48,143 bases of DNA, taken from assembly GCA_948543815.1 (NCBI GenBank), contig CAOVHW010000009.1, positions 1-48,143 on the forward strand. Direction: 5' to 3'. Position 1 is the first letter of the stretch; each line of letters starts with the position of its first letter. The translations under genes were made by a program, and so were the position numbers. The DNA is from an uncultured Eubacteriales bacterium (lineage in GTDB: Bacteria; Bacillota; Clostridia; Lachnospirales; CAMVHY01). A model generated the notes under the pieces. The model worked only from the letters and a program-made list of their open reading frames with translations. It did no database searches and was not told the DNA's origin. Shown one piece after another: positions 6,433-16,257 of the stretch.

Positions 6433-8676
6433 CTATACAAAAGATTTTCTTGCGAGTTCATGTCGATATTCTTTTATCCATTGTTTAAATTGCTTAAAAG
6501 TTTCGCGATTTGATGTTTCTATATCTTTTTTGTTTTTAACGCCATAAAAATTTTGTACAGGAGCAAAAGTTATATTTGTATTTTGAGTTTGTAAAAGATT
6601 ATCTAATTTTGAGAGTGGCATAACTGCTTCAGGTTCATTACCTTCACCAATTAAAGCTGTAGTCGGTCGATTTATAACAGCACCGCTAGCAAGTTCTGGG
6701 ATTTTAGGAATATCAAATTTTTTACCGCCAACAAATGGAATCCAATTAGGAATATTAAGAGATATTGAAGAAATTTTTTCGATTAGGAAATTTATTGAGC
6801 GGATTATTGTATTAATTGGATTTTTAGCAATTTCTGCAATTAAACCAAAAGTATTTTTAAATATATCAACGATATTTTGCCAAGCATTACTCCAATTACC
6901 GGTAAAAATATTCGTTATAAATTCAATAATACTGCTTAAAATGTCGTTTATAAAACTGATTGCGTTTGTAATTGAATCAATAGTTGCTAAAATGTTTGCA
7001 CTAACGAGCGGTAAGAAATAATCAAGTGCAGATAAAATTTTATCAAGAAGCGGTTTGACTGTGTTCCAAATCAAATCAAGCAAAGGTAATATTTTTGAAA
7101 ATAAATTTTCTATTTTAGGCATAATTTTTTCTAATGCGACAATAATTTTAGGCATAAATTCATTCGATATAAATAAAATAATTTTTTCAAAAATCGGTTT
7201 AAGTTTCACAAAAATAAATTGCATGACTCCAAAAGATTTATTTTGTAATTCTATAAATTTGTCGGTAATGTTTGTCAAACTTGGGCCAATTTTTTTACCT
7301 AAATCACTGATAAATATAAAAATATTTTTTATCAGCGGTAAAATATTAACTTTTAAAAGTTGAAATTGCTGACTAAAACCATTCTTGATAATAGCTCCAA
7401 TTTTTTTTGCAATTGGTGCAATTGATAAAAATACATCAAAAATATTTCTTGCTATTTCAGTCAATGTAGGTTTTATACGTTGAAACATAGGTTCAAGTAT
7501 GTTGACTGTTATACGTGTAAACTTTTCAATGCCTTCTGTTAGTTTCGGAATAAAATTTGCTACGGCTTTAATTGCAATTATTGCCATAGGTGCAAAATTT
7601 TTTATAAGATTAATCTTTGCATCATCAACTGCTGAATTAAAAATTGCCATTGCTCCACTCATTGTATTTGTAATCTGCTCGGCCATATTCATTAACGAAC
7701 CATCTGCATTATGTAATTCATCAGAAAGCTGTGACCATTCGCTTACTCCTTTATCTGTTGTCGTATTTAATCCTGATAAAAGTGCATTTAATGTATCAAT
7801 TTGTGATTTTCCACCTAATGCTGCAAGTGTCGCACTCCTTTGTTCATCTGTCATATCTTTTGTAGTATTGTTTACAAGCTCTAATGTTTCCTGCAAGCCA
7901 ATAAATTTTCCATTAGAATCAAATGCTGAAATTCCTAACTGCTTCATCATTTTCCCTGCTTCACCTGTTCCTGAAGTAAGTCGTAATAATGTACTATTTA
8001 ATTTTGTTCCAGCTTCACTACCTTTAATACCACGATTAGCTAAAACTCCAAGTGCTGTTGCACTATCTGCAACTTCAACATTTAATCCGTTTAAAGTTCC
8101 GCCAACTCCTAAATATGCTTCCATAAGTTGTTGTGCAGTTTGATTTGATTTATTATTTGCTTTTGTAGCGATATTTAAATAATCCGTTAAATCTTCAACT
8201 TTTAGACTCATTGCAGACATTGTATCGGTTACAAGATCCGAACACGTTGCCAAATCCATTTGTGTAGCTTCAGAAAGACGTAAAACAGGTTCAAGTGCTT
8301 TGATTGAAGTATCAACATCCCAACCGGCTAATGCCATAAATCCAAGCGCATCAGATGCTTCAGAAGCAGTTTTTGTTGTAGCTTTACCCATAGCTAATGC
8401 GGCTTCCTCAAGTTTTTTATATTCTTTTTCACTTGCACCTGCAGTTGCTGCTGTTTTTGCTATTGATTGTTCAAACTCTGTAAATGTATTTATACTGCTG
8501 CCGATAAATTGTCCAATTTTTACTGCAGCAAAAGCTGCTGATGCAATTGTGGCAGCTTTTTTTGCAGCAGCAGAAATAATATTCATTTGTGATTTCGCAA
8601 CAGTTACACTTTTATTTAATGATGAATCAATTTGTCCCGCAATTTTAATAGCAAGTTTTTGTTCCTTAGCGGCCAA
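6433..8676 (-). CDS. Tail tape measure protein
   Basis: A 747-residue tape measure protein of the TP901/P2 gpT class. The N-terminal third contains the conserved block FEQSIAKTAATAGASEKEYK, GKATTKTASEASDALGFMALAGWD and NRGIKGSEAGTKLNSTLLRL. The middle is hydrophobic with several likely membrane segments (residues about 355-640), consistent with DNA injection. The C-terminus has GEGNEPEAVMPLSKL, seen in many tape measures. A rule of about 0.15 nm per residue would predict a tail near 110 nm (inference). The start overlaps the end of the gpE' frame. Confidence 0.93.
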   Translation of the reverse strand: MAAKEQKLAIKIAGQIDSSLNKSVTVAKSQMNIISAAAKKAATIASAAFAAVKIGQFIGSSINTFTEFEQSIAKTAATAGASEKEYKKLEEAALAMGKATTKTASEASDALGFMALAGWDVDTSIKALEPVLRLSEATQMDLATCSDLVTDTMSAMSLKVEDLTDYLNIATKANNKSNQTAQQLMEAYLGVGGTLNGLNVEVADSATALGVLANRGIKGSEAGTKLNSTLLRLTSGTGEAGKMMKQLGISAFDSNGKFIGLQETLELVNNTTKDMTDEQRSATLAALGGKSQIDTLNALLSGLNTTTDKGVSEWSQLSDELHNADGSLMNMAEQITNTMSGAMAIFNSAVDDAKINLIKNFAPMAIIAIKAVANFIPKLTEGIEKFTRITVNILEPMFQRIKPTLTEIARNIFDVFLSIAPIAKKIGAIIKNGFSQQFQLLKVNILPLIKNIFIFISDLGKKIGPSLTNITDKFIELQNKSFGVMQFIFVKLKPIFEKIILFISNEFMPKIIVALEKIMPKIENLFSKILPLLDLIWNTVKPLLDKILSALDYFLPLVSANILATIDSITNAISFINDILSSIIEFITNIFTGNWSNAWQNIVDIFKNTFGLIAEIAKNPINTIIRSINFLIEKISSISLNIPNWIPFVGGKKFDIPKIPELASGAVINRPTTALIGEGNEPEAVMPLSKLDNLLQTQNTNITFAPVQNFYGVKNKKDIETSNRETFKQFKQWIKEYRHELARKSFV

Positions 8677-9093
8677 GATTATTCACCTCGTTAATAATTT
8701 CGCGAAGTTCACTGATTGGTAGTTCATAAAAGAAGTTTAAGTTTGTATATAAAATTCTTGATAAATTTATACATAAACGTCTTATATCTTTTGTATCACT
8801 GATTTTTATTCCGAACCGAAAAAAAATTCTGTTACGATATTTTTTAACTTGATAGCATCCTGGCATGATAATCCTTTAAAAAATTCAACAGGATGTTTTG
8901 TTACTCGTGCTGCAATATAACAAGCATACTCAAGTGACATTTCAGGTAAGATTGTAATATTTCCTTGTCGCTCTAAAATTTTTTGTACTGTTATCATGTC
9001 AGCGGCACATAAATTTTCTATACCGTCAAAATTTATTTGTGTAAATGTTTTTCCTTCAAATTCATATGGCTTTGATAATTTTAAAATGTTCAT
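8666..9093 (-). CDS. Tail assembly chaperone gpE-E', -1 frameshift product
   Basis: gpE (9093-8806) ends soon after an eight-T run read on the minus strand as GAA TTT TTT TTC GGT. Slipping back one base there enters the overlapping frame that continues FRFGIKISDTKDIRRL and ends ELPISELREIINEVNNLGR at 8666. Long and short tail chaperones made by -1 slippage just upstream of the tape measure are conserved in tailed phages, and the second frame has no good ribosome site of its own. The fusion would be about 142 residues. Confidence 0.8.
8806..9093 (-). CDS. Tail assembly chaperone gpE (short form)
   Basis: A 95-residue tail chaperone. The mid-section EYACYIAARVTKHPVEFFKGLSCQDAIKLKN resembles gpE-like chaperones that bind the tape measure before tube polymerisation. 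GTGAGG lies eight bases upstream of the ATG. The frame ends VTEFFFGSE, at the slippery T-run used to make the longer form. It overlaps the tube gene by four bases. Confidence 0.82.
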   Translation of the reverse strand: MNILKLSKPYEFEGKTFTQINFDGIENLCAADMITVQKILERQGNITILPEMSLEYACYIAARVTKHPVEFFKGLSCQDAIKLKNIVTEFFFGSE

Positions 9094-9605
9094 ATTAGAT
9101 TCCTCACTTTCTCTAAAATATCTATTTCATCAACTTTATAAACACAATTTAATTTATCTAACTCTATTTTTGTTTTGCCATCGAGTACGATTAAAATATA
9201 ATTTAATTCAATTTTTATACTCGATTCAGTTGGACTACCTTGTTTTAAAGTACCGGCCGTAAAAGATTTAAGTCTGCCACGTACAACAATTCGTATACCT
9301 TTAAAATTTGCACTACCATCACCATTTGTATATTGCTGTGACGCACGTAGTGTTAAATCAACCGCAGATAATGGTGGCATAATTGAAAAAATATCATCGT
9401 CTAGTACACGAAAAGGAATTTCAAGTTCCATTGAGCTAAATTGTCCAATTGTTGGCGAATCAATTTCACCTAAAATTCCCGGTCCTGATATAGTTTCAGT
9501 TAAAGCCTCAAAACTTGGTAAAGTTATCTCGCCTGATAAGCCAATTAATTTTTCACCTTTGCTGTAAACATTAAACATGTTTATTTTTTCGGGAATATTA
9601 TTCAT
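9090..9605 (-). CDS. Major tail tube protein (FII-like)
   Basis: A 171-residue contractile-tail tube protein. MNNIPEKINMFNVYSKGEKLIGLSGEITLPSFEALTETISGPGILGEID is typical of the P2 FII tube family, as is the later ASQQYTNGDGSANFKGIRIVVRG block. The ATG at 9605 is chosen because GGGAGG lies nine bases upstream; an upstream in-frame start would lie inside the sheath gene. It follows the sheath gene with an eight-base overlap, the universal sheath-tube order. Confidence 0.9.
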   Translation of the reverse strand: MNNIPEKINMFNVYSKGEKLIGLSGEITLPSFEALTETISGPGILGEIDSPTIGQFSSMELEIPFRVLDDDIFSIMPPLSAVDLTLRASQQYTNGDGSANFKGIRIVVRGRLKSFTAGTLKQGSPTESSIKIELNYILIVLDGKTKIELDKLNCVYKVDEIDILEKVRNLI

Positions 9606-11037
9606 TTCGATTACCTCCCGATATTTCAATCATATTTGGGTCAAATTCTAAAATGTTTTCGATGTTTTCTGCGGGTGAATATGGCGCAAGATATTGATGG
9701 AAACGAATTGTTCCATTTAAAATATCATCTATCGAATTTTCTGTTTGTAAAAATTCTATTTTTGCACCGGCACAAAATCCACGTGCAACATAACTATTAC
9801 CACGAATATTTTCACTATCGCATATATTTTCAATCAATCTGTAGTTTGCCGGATTATCAACATGTTCAAAATAAGTCTGAATAAAATTATTTGCCCACCA
9901 ACTAAAAAACCGTCGGCAACAAAACCAACGGTCTTTTGGTTCAGATATTTCAGGATAAGCTGCGGTATTATTTCCCCACGATTTAAATCCATTTAAATTT
10001 ATTGCAGTTGTAATACCATAACTGTTTAAAATATTTCCTTGTTCTTGGTCGAGATAAATTTCACTGCCATCATTTAAAATTGTTTTGCTGATTTTTAAAT
10101 CTTTGTTTGATGGACTTAGGTTCGGTACATTTGAATTATTTGCATCGGTATAAGCTATTAGTGCGCCGAAGATTGCGGAATAAAAATAAATTTTATCATC
10201 CACAGATACTTTTGGCCATAAGACAACAGCATGTGAGCTATTAAATCTACTAATTTCTTTTATTTGTGCACATTCTTCAAGTGTATCAGCATCTAAATCC
10301 AAAATTGTTTCGCACGAAAAAACACCATTTATTTTCTCGCATTTATTTTGCATTTCAGCAGCAACATCAAAATTTTGACTAAATCCCGGTGCCAAAATCA
10401 ATCCCGGAATCAACCCAAACTTAGGATAGATTTGACGCACCAAATGTAAACCTGTTTCTTTGTTTGTTTCATGTTGACCAATAATATCATACTTTGTAAC
10501 AGCAGTTGGATCTATACTCGTACTTGAAATTTTTACGCTCGTTTCATTCGCTAAAGAATCAAAAACTGTAACAATAACAAATCCATTCTTATCAAAACTT
10601 AAAGTATAATCTTTATCTTTAGTATAAATTTCAGTTTCATCTGAATTTTGTATGGTAACAGTATCAAGTAAAATACCGCTTATTGGAATTGTAATTTGAT
10701 TTTTTATTATAAAATATTCTGTTGCTATATTTTCTTTCTTGTGAATCTTTGGATCTAATACGTTAATTAAAATTATTGGTGCCACGTTAAAAATTTCAAA
10801 GTTTGCACTTATACTTTGACAAAGTGTATATTTCTCAAAATCTGTACAATATCCTACAGCTTTTTGAGCTTGTTCAAAACTATAAACAATTTTTGGACTG
10901 TTCGTTGCCTCATATGGTTTATCTGCTAAGTTTATCGGTGCCGTACCAATTATGACTTGTAGACCAGCTATTGTGTTTATTGCCTTTTTAGTTTGTGTTG
11001 GCTTTTCTGATACATATATCCCATGTTTGTATGACAT
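9598..11037 (-). CDS. Contractile tail sheath protein
   Basis: A 479-residue tail sheath protein. The N-terminus (YKHGIYVSEKPTQTKKAINTIAGLQVIIGTAPINLADKPYEATNSP) and the C-terminal ICDSENIRGNSYVARGFCAGAKIEFLQTENS are characteristic of P2-type sheaths, along with SWGNNTAAYPEISEPKDRWFCCRRFFSW. The TGAAGTATTT-type region before the ATG carries AGGAGG. This establishes the phage as a myovirus. Confidence 0.95.
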   Translation of the reverse strand: MSYKHGIYVSEKPTQTKKAINTIAGLQVIIGTAPINLADKPYEATNSPKIVYSFEQAQKAVGYCTDFEKYTLCQSISANFEIFNVAPIILINVLDPKIHKKENIATEYFIIKNQITIPISGILLDTVTIQNSDETEIYTKDKDYTLSFDKNGFVIVTVFDSLANETSVKISSTSIDPTAVTKYDIIGQHETNKETGLHLVRQIYPKFGLIPGLILAPGFSQNFDVAAEMQNKCEKINGVFSCETILDLDADTLEECAQIKEISRFNSSHAVVLWPKVSVDDKIYFYSAIFGALIAYTDANNSNVPNLSPSNKDLKISKTILNDGSEIYLDQEQGNILNSYGITTAINLNGFKSWGNNTAAYPEISEPKDRWFCCRRFFSWWANNFIQTYFEHVDNPANYRLIENICDSENIRGNSYVARGFCAGAKIEFLQTENSIDDILNGTIRFHQYLAPYSPAENIENILEFDPNMIEISGGNRNE

Positions 11038-11508
11038 TTAAATACCTCCTAAAAAAATATCTTCTTTACGTACTGCAGGAATTTCAAAAAACATTTGTAA
11101 GCCACCGAAAAAATATGGATACGTATCACTATCCTGTAAAGTCCATTCAAATGGTGGAATAGCAAAAAATTTATTATTTAAACATGAATTTTTTGCAAAT
11201 CGCTCATAAATTTTATTTATGATATGAAAAATATCGCAATGACCTTGATTATCCAAATTACGATCACATATACATATTAAAAATAAAACTGAAATTTTTT
11301 GTGCATCTTCAAAGCTTATGATTTTACCGTTTTCTAAACGTACAATTATATACGGCTCAGGAGTATCCGAATTCTCAGAATTTATCGGTACACTTTGCGC
11401 AAAAATATTTAATTGTTTTGAATTAGCTTCGGAATTTTTTAATCTGTAATCCAGAAAAATTTTTTTTAGCTCAATTATTAATTCCATTTGTAATTCATAT
11501 GGCGTCAT
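11038..11508 (-). CDS. Tail completion / terminator-like protein
   Basis: A 156-residue protein between the gpZ-like and sheath genes, where tail completion proteins sit. It begins MTPYELQMELIIELKKIF and contains PYIIVRLENGKI and WTLQDSDTYPYFFGGLQMFFEIP, similar in character to the short tail terminator proteins of Firmicutes myoviruses that describe amplitude-like beta sheets. I infer the role mostly from position; the family is not certain. Confidence 0.55.
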   Translation of the reverse strand: MTPYELQMELIIELKKIFLDYRLKNSEANSKQLNIFAQSVPINSENSDTPEPYIIVRLENGKIISFEDAQKISVLFLICICDRNLDNQGHCDIFHIINKIYERFAKNSCLNNKFFAIPPFEWTLQDSDTYPYFFGGLQMFFEIPAVRKEDIFLGGI

Positions 11509-12095
11509 TTTTTTTGCTCCAATAATTTTTTTATCTGCTTTTCAATATTTTTTTGTAGATTTGTTTTTATTTTTGGTTCAACTATTTTATATACACGTTT
11601 TTCATTACCAAGCATTGTTGGAATTGATACACTATATAAAGTTTTTATTGGTAGTCGCCATTGTGATTTTCGTTGCGCAATTGCAATATGTCCACTTTTA
11701 AATTTCGTTATAAATGCTTTAATGTTTCCAACTTGTAGTGGCTTAAGTTTATTCTTTTTTATAACTTTAGCTCTACGAATTTCTGGCTGATTTTTACCGG
11801 TTGCAATATTTGCCGGATTTACTCGAAACTCTTTTAATGAAATTGGTTTACCTTTAGCAATTATTATTGCATTTAGTGTTTGCTTAGTTGCTTTATTTAT
11901 TTTTGTCGCTTTATTAAATCCACTTATTTTTATTGAGTAAATTTTTTTCGCTTCAGTATGTAAATCTTTTTTAGCTTGTTTTGCTGTTTCATTCAAGGCT
12001 TTTGATAATACAATTGTTGCTTTATTTCTTAATGTATTAAGTTTTTCTTCTATCAATTTCATTTGCTTTTTTGCATCTATGTCGATTTTTATCAT
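11505..12095 (-). CDS. Minor tail protein Z (gpZ)-like tail completion protein
   Basis: A 196-residue, very basic protein resembling the gpZ minor tail family. It starts with a helical region (ALNETAKQAKKDL) followed by the gpZ-like K-I-S-G-x-N-K-A-T-K stretch and a C-terminal SVSIPTMLGNEKRVYKIVEPKI block, which closely matches family style. GAGGAG lies ten bases before the ATG at 12095; the in-frame TTG at 12113 is part of that ribosome site. It probably links tail tube to head connector. Confidence 0.75.
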   Translation of the reverse strand: MIKIDIDAKKQMKLIEEKLNTLRNKATIVLSKALNETAKQAKKDLHTEAKKIYSIKISGFNKATKINKATKQTLNAIIIAKGKPISLKEFRVNPANIATGKNQPEIRRAKVIKKNKLKPLQVGNIKAFITKFKSGHIAIAQRKSQWRLPIKTLYSVSIPTMLGNEKRVYKIVEPKIKTNLQKNIEKQIKKLLEQKK

Positions 12096-12132
12096 GAATT
12101 TTTTTCTCCTCAAAATTTACAATAAAAATTTT

Positions 12133-12462
12133 TTATGACATATTTGAATCTAATGTAATTGCAAAAATTCCATCTTCCTCAATACAATCAATTACTCTGT
12201 AAAAAAATTTTTTATCTAAAACTAAAAGCTTCCCAATCGTTGGTTTCTTACCATATTGAGAAGCTTTTATATATATTAAAATTTGTCCCGCATATAATCC
12301 ATCTTTATGAATATTCAAAAGTGTTTGTCTTTGCATCAATTCATTATTATCGATTAATACATCCATTTCTATACCGTCAATTAAATGTTTCTCTGCAAAA
12401 TCATTACACGATAAAAAAATTTTTTCTGCATCTGCTTTTATCAAATCTTTGAATGCACTCAT
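12133..12462 (-). CDS. Head-tail joining protein (FII-attachment-like)
   Basis: A 109-residue head-tail connector candidate. Features such as HLIDGIEMDVLIDNNELMQRQ and the later KLLVLDKKFFYRVIDCIEEDGIFAITLDS resemble phage proteins annotated as head-tail attachment (lambda FII-like beta barrel). It overlaps the decoration gene by four bases. The family call rests on pattern and position. Confidence 0.6.
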   Translation of the reverse strand: MSAFKDLIKADAEKIFLSCNDFAEKHLIDGIEMDVLIDNNELMQRQTLLNIHKDGLYAGQILIYIKASQYGKKPTIGKLLVLDKKFFYRVIDCIEEDGIFAITLDSNMS

Positions 12463-12788
12463 TGTATTCTCACTTTTATTGTTGTACCTTGTGATGTTTC
12501 TACTGCTAATCCAGCCAAAACATTTTTACCTTCAGCTGTTTCTAATGTTATTTTCCCATCAGAATTTAGATAAACAAATTTACCAAAGTTTATTGTTTCA
12601 TTTTCATTCTTCGGCATTTCATAAATTCCTGTTAAATGTAATGTTCCAGTTTCTTTTGGATTAATATCACAACCTGCAATAGCTATACGTGTAGATAAAT
12701 TTATAATTTCGCCGCTCTCAATTAATTTTTCTGTCTCATTTACAAAATCTATCGTATCACCTTTTTGAATATAAATTGCTTTTGGCAT
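12459..12788 (-). CDS. Capsid decoration-like protein (DUF2190)
   Basis: A 109-residue protein starting MPKAIYIQKGDTIDFVNETEKLIESGEIINLSTRIAIAG, a clear DUF2190 signature, with GTLHLTGIYEMPK and a final GTTIKVRIQ. These proteins accompany GpA-type terminases and are thought to decorate or stabilise the capsid. AAGGAG eight bases before the ATG at 12788 sets the start. It lies immediately downstream of the capsid gene. Confidence 0.85.
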   Translation of the reverse strand: MPKAIYIQKGDTIDFVNETEKLIESGEIINLSTRIAIAGCDINPKETGTLHLTGIYEMPKNENETINFGKFVYLNSDGKITLETAEGKNVLAGLAVETSQGTTIKVRIQ

Positions 12789-12800
12789 TTCTATCACTCC

Positions 12801-14615
12801 TTAAAATTTTATACCGAGATTTTTTGCGATACCTCGATAATCTATAACAGTTACTCCCCAATCTAAATAAATATCCCATACAAATCCAAGTTGTCCCGCT
12901 GCTTCCATACGTCTTATGGTTGGAATTTCTTGGCCATTTAAATAATCTACCTGAATACTTTTTGCATCATTTTTATTCCCAACAATAAACCATGGCACTG
13001 CATTTTTCTTTGCTAAAACATTTATCGTTGGATCTTCTATAACTTCAATTGGATAGTTATAAAGTGGATTAATACTTTGAGTATTATCGTTTGTATTTAT
13101 TGTGGGACTGCCTAAAATTGTACGGACTATAAATCCATAGCCAACTGGTACAATTAAATATGCTGGATTAATTATTATTGCATCACCAAACTGATCAGTT
13201 TGTTTTTGCATTTGCATAATTATTTCCTGTAAGCTCTCACTTGTAATTTTTGAGCCATCTACTACTAAATTTTTATGCTTGGCAGAAAATATTGTATCGC
13301 CATCATAAATTACAGGATTATTTACCAAAATATCATATACTTGTTTATTTATCGTTTTTCGTGCACTTACTGCATATCGTGCCGGTATTGTTGTTAAAAA
13401 ATCTATATCATCATTTATAAATGCTTGGCGTGACATTGTAAATTGTCGCCCATATGTTTTTAAACTTCTACTTGGTAATTTCTCATCAATTGGTAAATCA
13501 TGTTTTAATTCACCATTTTCCGGTACAAATAAAAATTCTCCCGCATTACCAATCAAATAGTTATTTTCAACTGTTTTGAAATCACGTAGTGTTCCTTTAC
13601 TTGTCCACTTATCAAATGTTACGGCAACTTTTTTATAACCTGCAATATAAGATTTATTTATTACTTGATCCATTATGCTTGGGAATGCAGAAGTTGGATT
13701 ATAAAATTCACGTGCTAATATCGATAAAATTTCATCATTACTTTTATTATTTAAAGATTGATGATTATCACGCTTAAATGATTCTATAGCTAAATCTCTT
13801 AAACTCATATTTAAAAATTCACGTGCACCATTATTTTTATCAATATTTTCAAGCCCACTACGAATCAAAATTGAATCAGCTGCCGCCTCACGAAATTTAT
13901 CACCTTCATCTTTAATTACTGACAAATTTAACGGTGATTTTTCTTTTATCAAATTTTTTAAAATTTCTGCGCGTGTTTCATCTACTGTTTGTCCGGATTC
14001 TATGTAAGTGCTTGGATCGATCTCAAATTCACGGCATAAATTTGTTATTTCATTTATTCGTTCTCTCTCAACCAATATCAATTTTTCAATATTTATTTCT
14101 TCACTCATTTTTTCTCCTCCATTAGTTTCTTGACGATTAACACCAACACTTGCGTCTGCCGGAACAGATACAACAGAAATTTCAAGTGGTGTCCATTTAC
14201 GTGCAATACTGCATGGTCCAACAAAACGTTCGTCATAAGATTTTTCACAAGCTTTAACTTCTTCCCATTTATCAACTGTATAACCAACGCTAATACCTTT
14301 AAGAGTTCCACTTTTTACTTTTTCAAAAATTTTTTGTGATTCAACATCAGAATCAAATTTTATTTTTGCGTAACCTTTAAAATTTTCAATCCATGCACGC
14401 TCTATCTTCCCAATTACATTATTTCGATCGTGATTGAATAGCACACATCCAATTTCATTTAGTCGTGAAAGATTTACTGCTGATGGAGAATGATCTAAAA
14501 TTTCGGTACCAAAAAATCTTTCATACGGTGTTTCACTCGAAAAACTAATAATTTGTACTTCATCTTCTGCTTTTTCAATTTCTACATATCTATTGTAAAT
14601 TTGCTTGCTCACCAA
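12801..14615 (-). CDS. Fused prohead protease and major capsid protein
   Basis: A 604-residue polyprotein. Residues 1 to about 165 are an HK97-type (S78-like) protease: the histidine in LFNHDRNNVIG, the serine in GTLKGISVGYTV and the strand LEISVVSVPADASVGVN fit the catalytic His and Ser and their setting. A linker (residues about 170-270) follows, helical and charged, probably scaffold-like. Residues about 290-604 are the HK97-fold capsid protein (TFDKWTSKGTLRDFKTV, QVYDILVNNPVIYDGDTIF). Such fusions are known in phages with GpA-type terminases. The start is TTG with GGAGG eight bases upstream. Confidence 0.88.
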   Translation of the reverse strand: MVSKQIYNRYVEIEKAEDEVQIISFSSETPYERFFGTEILDHSPSAVNLSRLNEIGCVLFNHDRNNVIGKIERAWIENFKGYAKIKFDSDVESQKIFEKVKSGTLKGISVGYTVDKWEEVKACEKSYDERFVGPCSIARKWTPLEISVVSVPADASVGVNRQETNGGEKMSEEINIEKLILVERERINEITNLCREFEIDPSTYIESGQTVDETRAEILKNLIKEKSPLNLSVIKDEGDKFREAAADSILIRSGLENIDKNNGAREFLNMSLRDLAIESFKRDNHQSLNNKSNDEILSILAREFYNPTSAFPSIMDQVINKSYIAGYKKVAVTFDKWTSKGTLRDFKTVENNYLIGNAGEFLFVPENGELKHDLPIDEKLPSRSLKTYGRQFTMSRQAFINDDIDFLTTIPARYAVSARKTINKQVYDILVNNPVIYDGDTIFSAKHKNLVVDGSKITSESLQEIIMQMQKQTDQFGDAIIINPAYLIVPVGYGFIVRTILGSPTINTNDNTQSINPLYNYPIEVIEDPTINVLAKKNAVPWFIVGNKNDAKSIQVDYLNGQEIPTIRRMEAAGQLGFVWDIYLDWGVTVIDYRGIAKNLGIKF

Positions 14616-16005
14616 AAATTACACCTCCAAGTTTTAAACCTTTTAAATTTCCATACATAATTACTTCTGACATTTCATCTATTTGCTCACGCCAATCCTT
14701 ACCATTTTCAGCTGCAATTTGTTTGAAAGTTTTTTGTCCTGTTTGTAATGCAATCTTATTTGCATTTGCTTCTTTAGCTGGATCAATCCATTTTTTTGGC
14801 GATGAAACCCAATTATGTTTTAAATATTTTTGGCGGTCACTAAAAAAATTTGGCATATGAAAAATTCCGGTTAGGTAACCGGAAATTAAAAATGACTCAT
14901 AAACTTCACTCATTAAATTTTCTTGTAGTAACTCAATTTCTTCCGCAAATGTAAGTTCATCTTCAATAGAACTTTGACGTGCTGACGAATAATTTGTTTC
15001 ACTCATATCTCGTGATGTTGCTTCATAACTTAATCCTTGTCCCGCACTAATTAATCGTTGCTGCATTTTTAAAAATGCTGTTGCATCTGAACCAGCATTT
15101 TTTGGATCAACAACTTGAATCTCATCTCCTGCATTCATTTCTTTTACCATTCCCGGTGCAAGCATCTTACTTGTGTATTCAATACGTCCTTCATTATTTG
15201 TAATTGAATTTCGCCCCAAACCTGTTGTCGGAATCGCTTTCTTTATAAATACTGCCAAACATGCCGCAATTCGTTCCTTAACACTTACCGCCGTGATAAA
15301 TTCATTTGTATCCCGTACACGTGTTATTGTTGGTGCCATATCTGAAATTTCTCGAATTTGTGATGGTCGCGTCTTGGAAAAATAAAATATAACATCACTT
15401 GCTGGTACGTAAATCGGATTTAATATTTGATATCCATCAGCAGCATATTGACGAATATAGTAACCAACTGCTTTATTATAAGAGTTATATTCTATTCCTC
15501 CTACAACTTTATTATTTTTATGCTTAGGTTGAAATTGCATCGTATCAAGTTCATCAACTTCTATTGCTTGAAGTTTAAACGGTAAAATACCATCATTTGT
15601 ATAACGTTTTAGAAATAATATCCCACCATCAACCTTTTTTCGTTCCACTGCCATTCGTAGCAATTGATTAAAACTTTGTGTACCTGTTACGTCACAATTT
15701 TTTTTCTTTGTCCATTCAAACCATATTTCTTCAATTCTATTATTTAATTTTTCGTCAGGACTACGTGCTTGTAAAGTAAAACCTTTCCCAACAACATTTC
15801 GTCGATATGCAGATATAATACTGTTTGCCATATCACTATTTCGTTCCAAATCACGTGCTCTTGCACGTATTATGTCACGTTGTATTCTATCTGTTGTTTC
15901 CGCTGAATTATTAAACACTGTCCAATTTGAATTTAATCGTCCAAAATTACCTGCATCATAATTACGGCGTATAAAAATTTTTTTTAGGCTATCTATAATT
16001 TTCAA
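14590..16005 (-). CDS. Portal protein, lambda family
   Basis: A portal protein of about 471 residues, the dodecameric gate for DNA packaging. FNNSAETTDRIQRDIIRARARDLERNSDMANSII and VVGKGFTLQA are classic lambda-type portal motifs; YSSARQSSIEDELTF near the C-terminus is another. I prefer the TTG at 16005, just after GGCGGTG, to the TTG at 16023. It overlaps the start of the capsid gene by 26 bases, so the two are probably coupled. Confidence 0.92.
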   Translation of the reverse strand: MKIIDSLKKIFIRRNYDAGNFGRLNSNWTVFNNSAETTDRIQRDIIRARARDLERNSDMANSIISAYRRNVVGKGFTLQARSPDEKLNNRIEEIWFEWTKKKNCDVTGTQSFNQLLRMAVERKKVDGGILFLKRYTNDGILPFKLQAIEVDELDTMQFQPKHKNNKVVGGIEYNSYNKAVGYYIRQYAADGYQILNPIYVPASDVIFYFSKTRPSQIREISDMAPTITRVRDTNEFITAVSVKERIAACLAVFIKKAIPTTGLGRNSITNNEGRIEYTSKMLAPGMVKEMNAGDEIQVVDPKNAGSDATAFLKMQQRLISAGQGLSYEATSRDMSETNYSSARQSSIEDELTFAEEIELLQENLMSEVYESFLISGYLTGIFHMPNFFSDRQKYLKHNWVSSPKKWIDPAKEANANKIALQTGQKTFKQIAAENGKDWREQIDEMSEVIMYGNLKGLKLGGVIFGEQANLQ

Positions 16006-16009
16006 ATTT

Positions 16010-16225
16010 TCACCGCCCTTCAAAAAATGTTACATAAGTATCACTTAATAAATTTGTAGCGTTCTTCGCTTCACTTTGCGCTGTTAAATCATCCCGCATT
16101 TGTTTTAACATACTTAAATCTGCACGCGTTAAAGAACGAGAACCAATTTTATAACTTTGACCGCCTGCCAAAACTGAATATATTGCTTTGTTTACTTCAA
16201 TCAACATTTCATCTGTCGTCATATA
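16010..16225 (-). CDS. Head-tail connector gpW-like
   Basis: A 71-residue protein in the gpW size range. MTTDEMLIEVNKAIYSVLAGGQSYKIGSRSLTRADLSMLKQM is a close fit to gpW-like proteins, which have a helix, an A-x-x-x-x-x-G-Q-x-Y strand motif and an R-x-L-T-R-A-D-L helix. AAGGAG eight bases before the ATG at 16225 sets the start. It lies between terminase and portal, the same place as in lambda. Confidence 0.85.
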   Translation of the reverse strand, partial: YMTTDEMLIEVNKAIYSVLAGGQSYKIGSRSLTRADLSMLKQMRDDLTAQSEAKNATNLLSDTYVTFFEGR

Positions 16226-16257
16226 TCTCGCTCCTTTTTCCCTTTTAATATAAAACC

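Noticed and set aside
7499..8143. 214-codon plus-strand frame inside the tape measure gene
   Set aside because: A reverse-frame shadow of a long helical gene; no ribosome site and no homology-like pattern.
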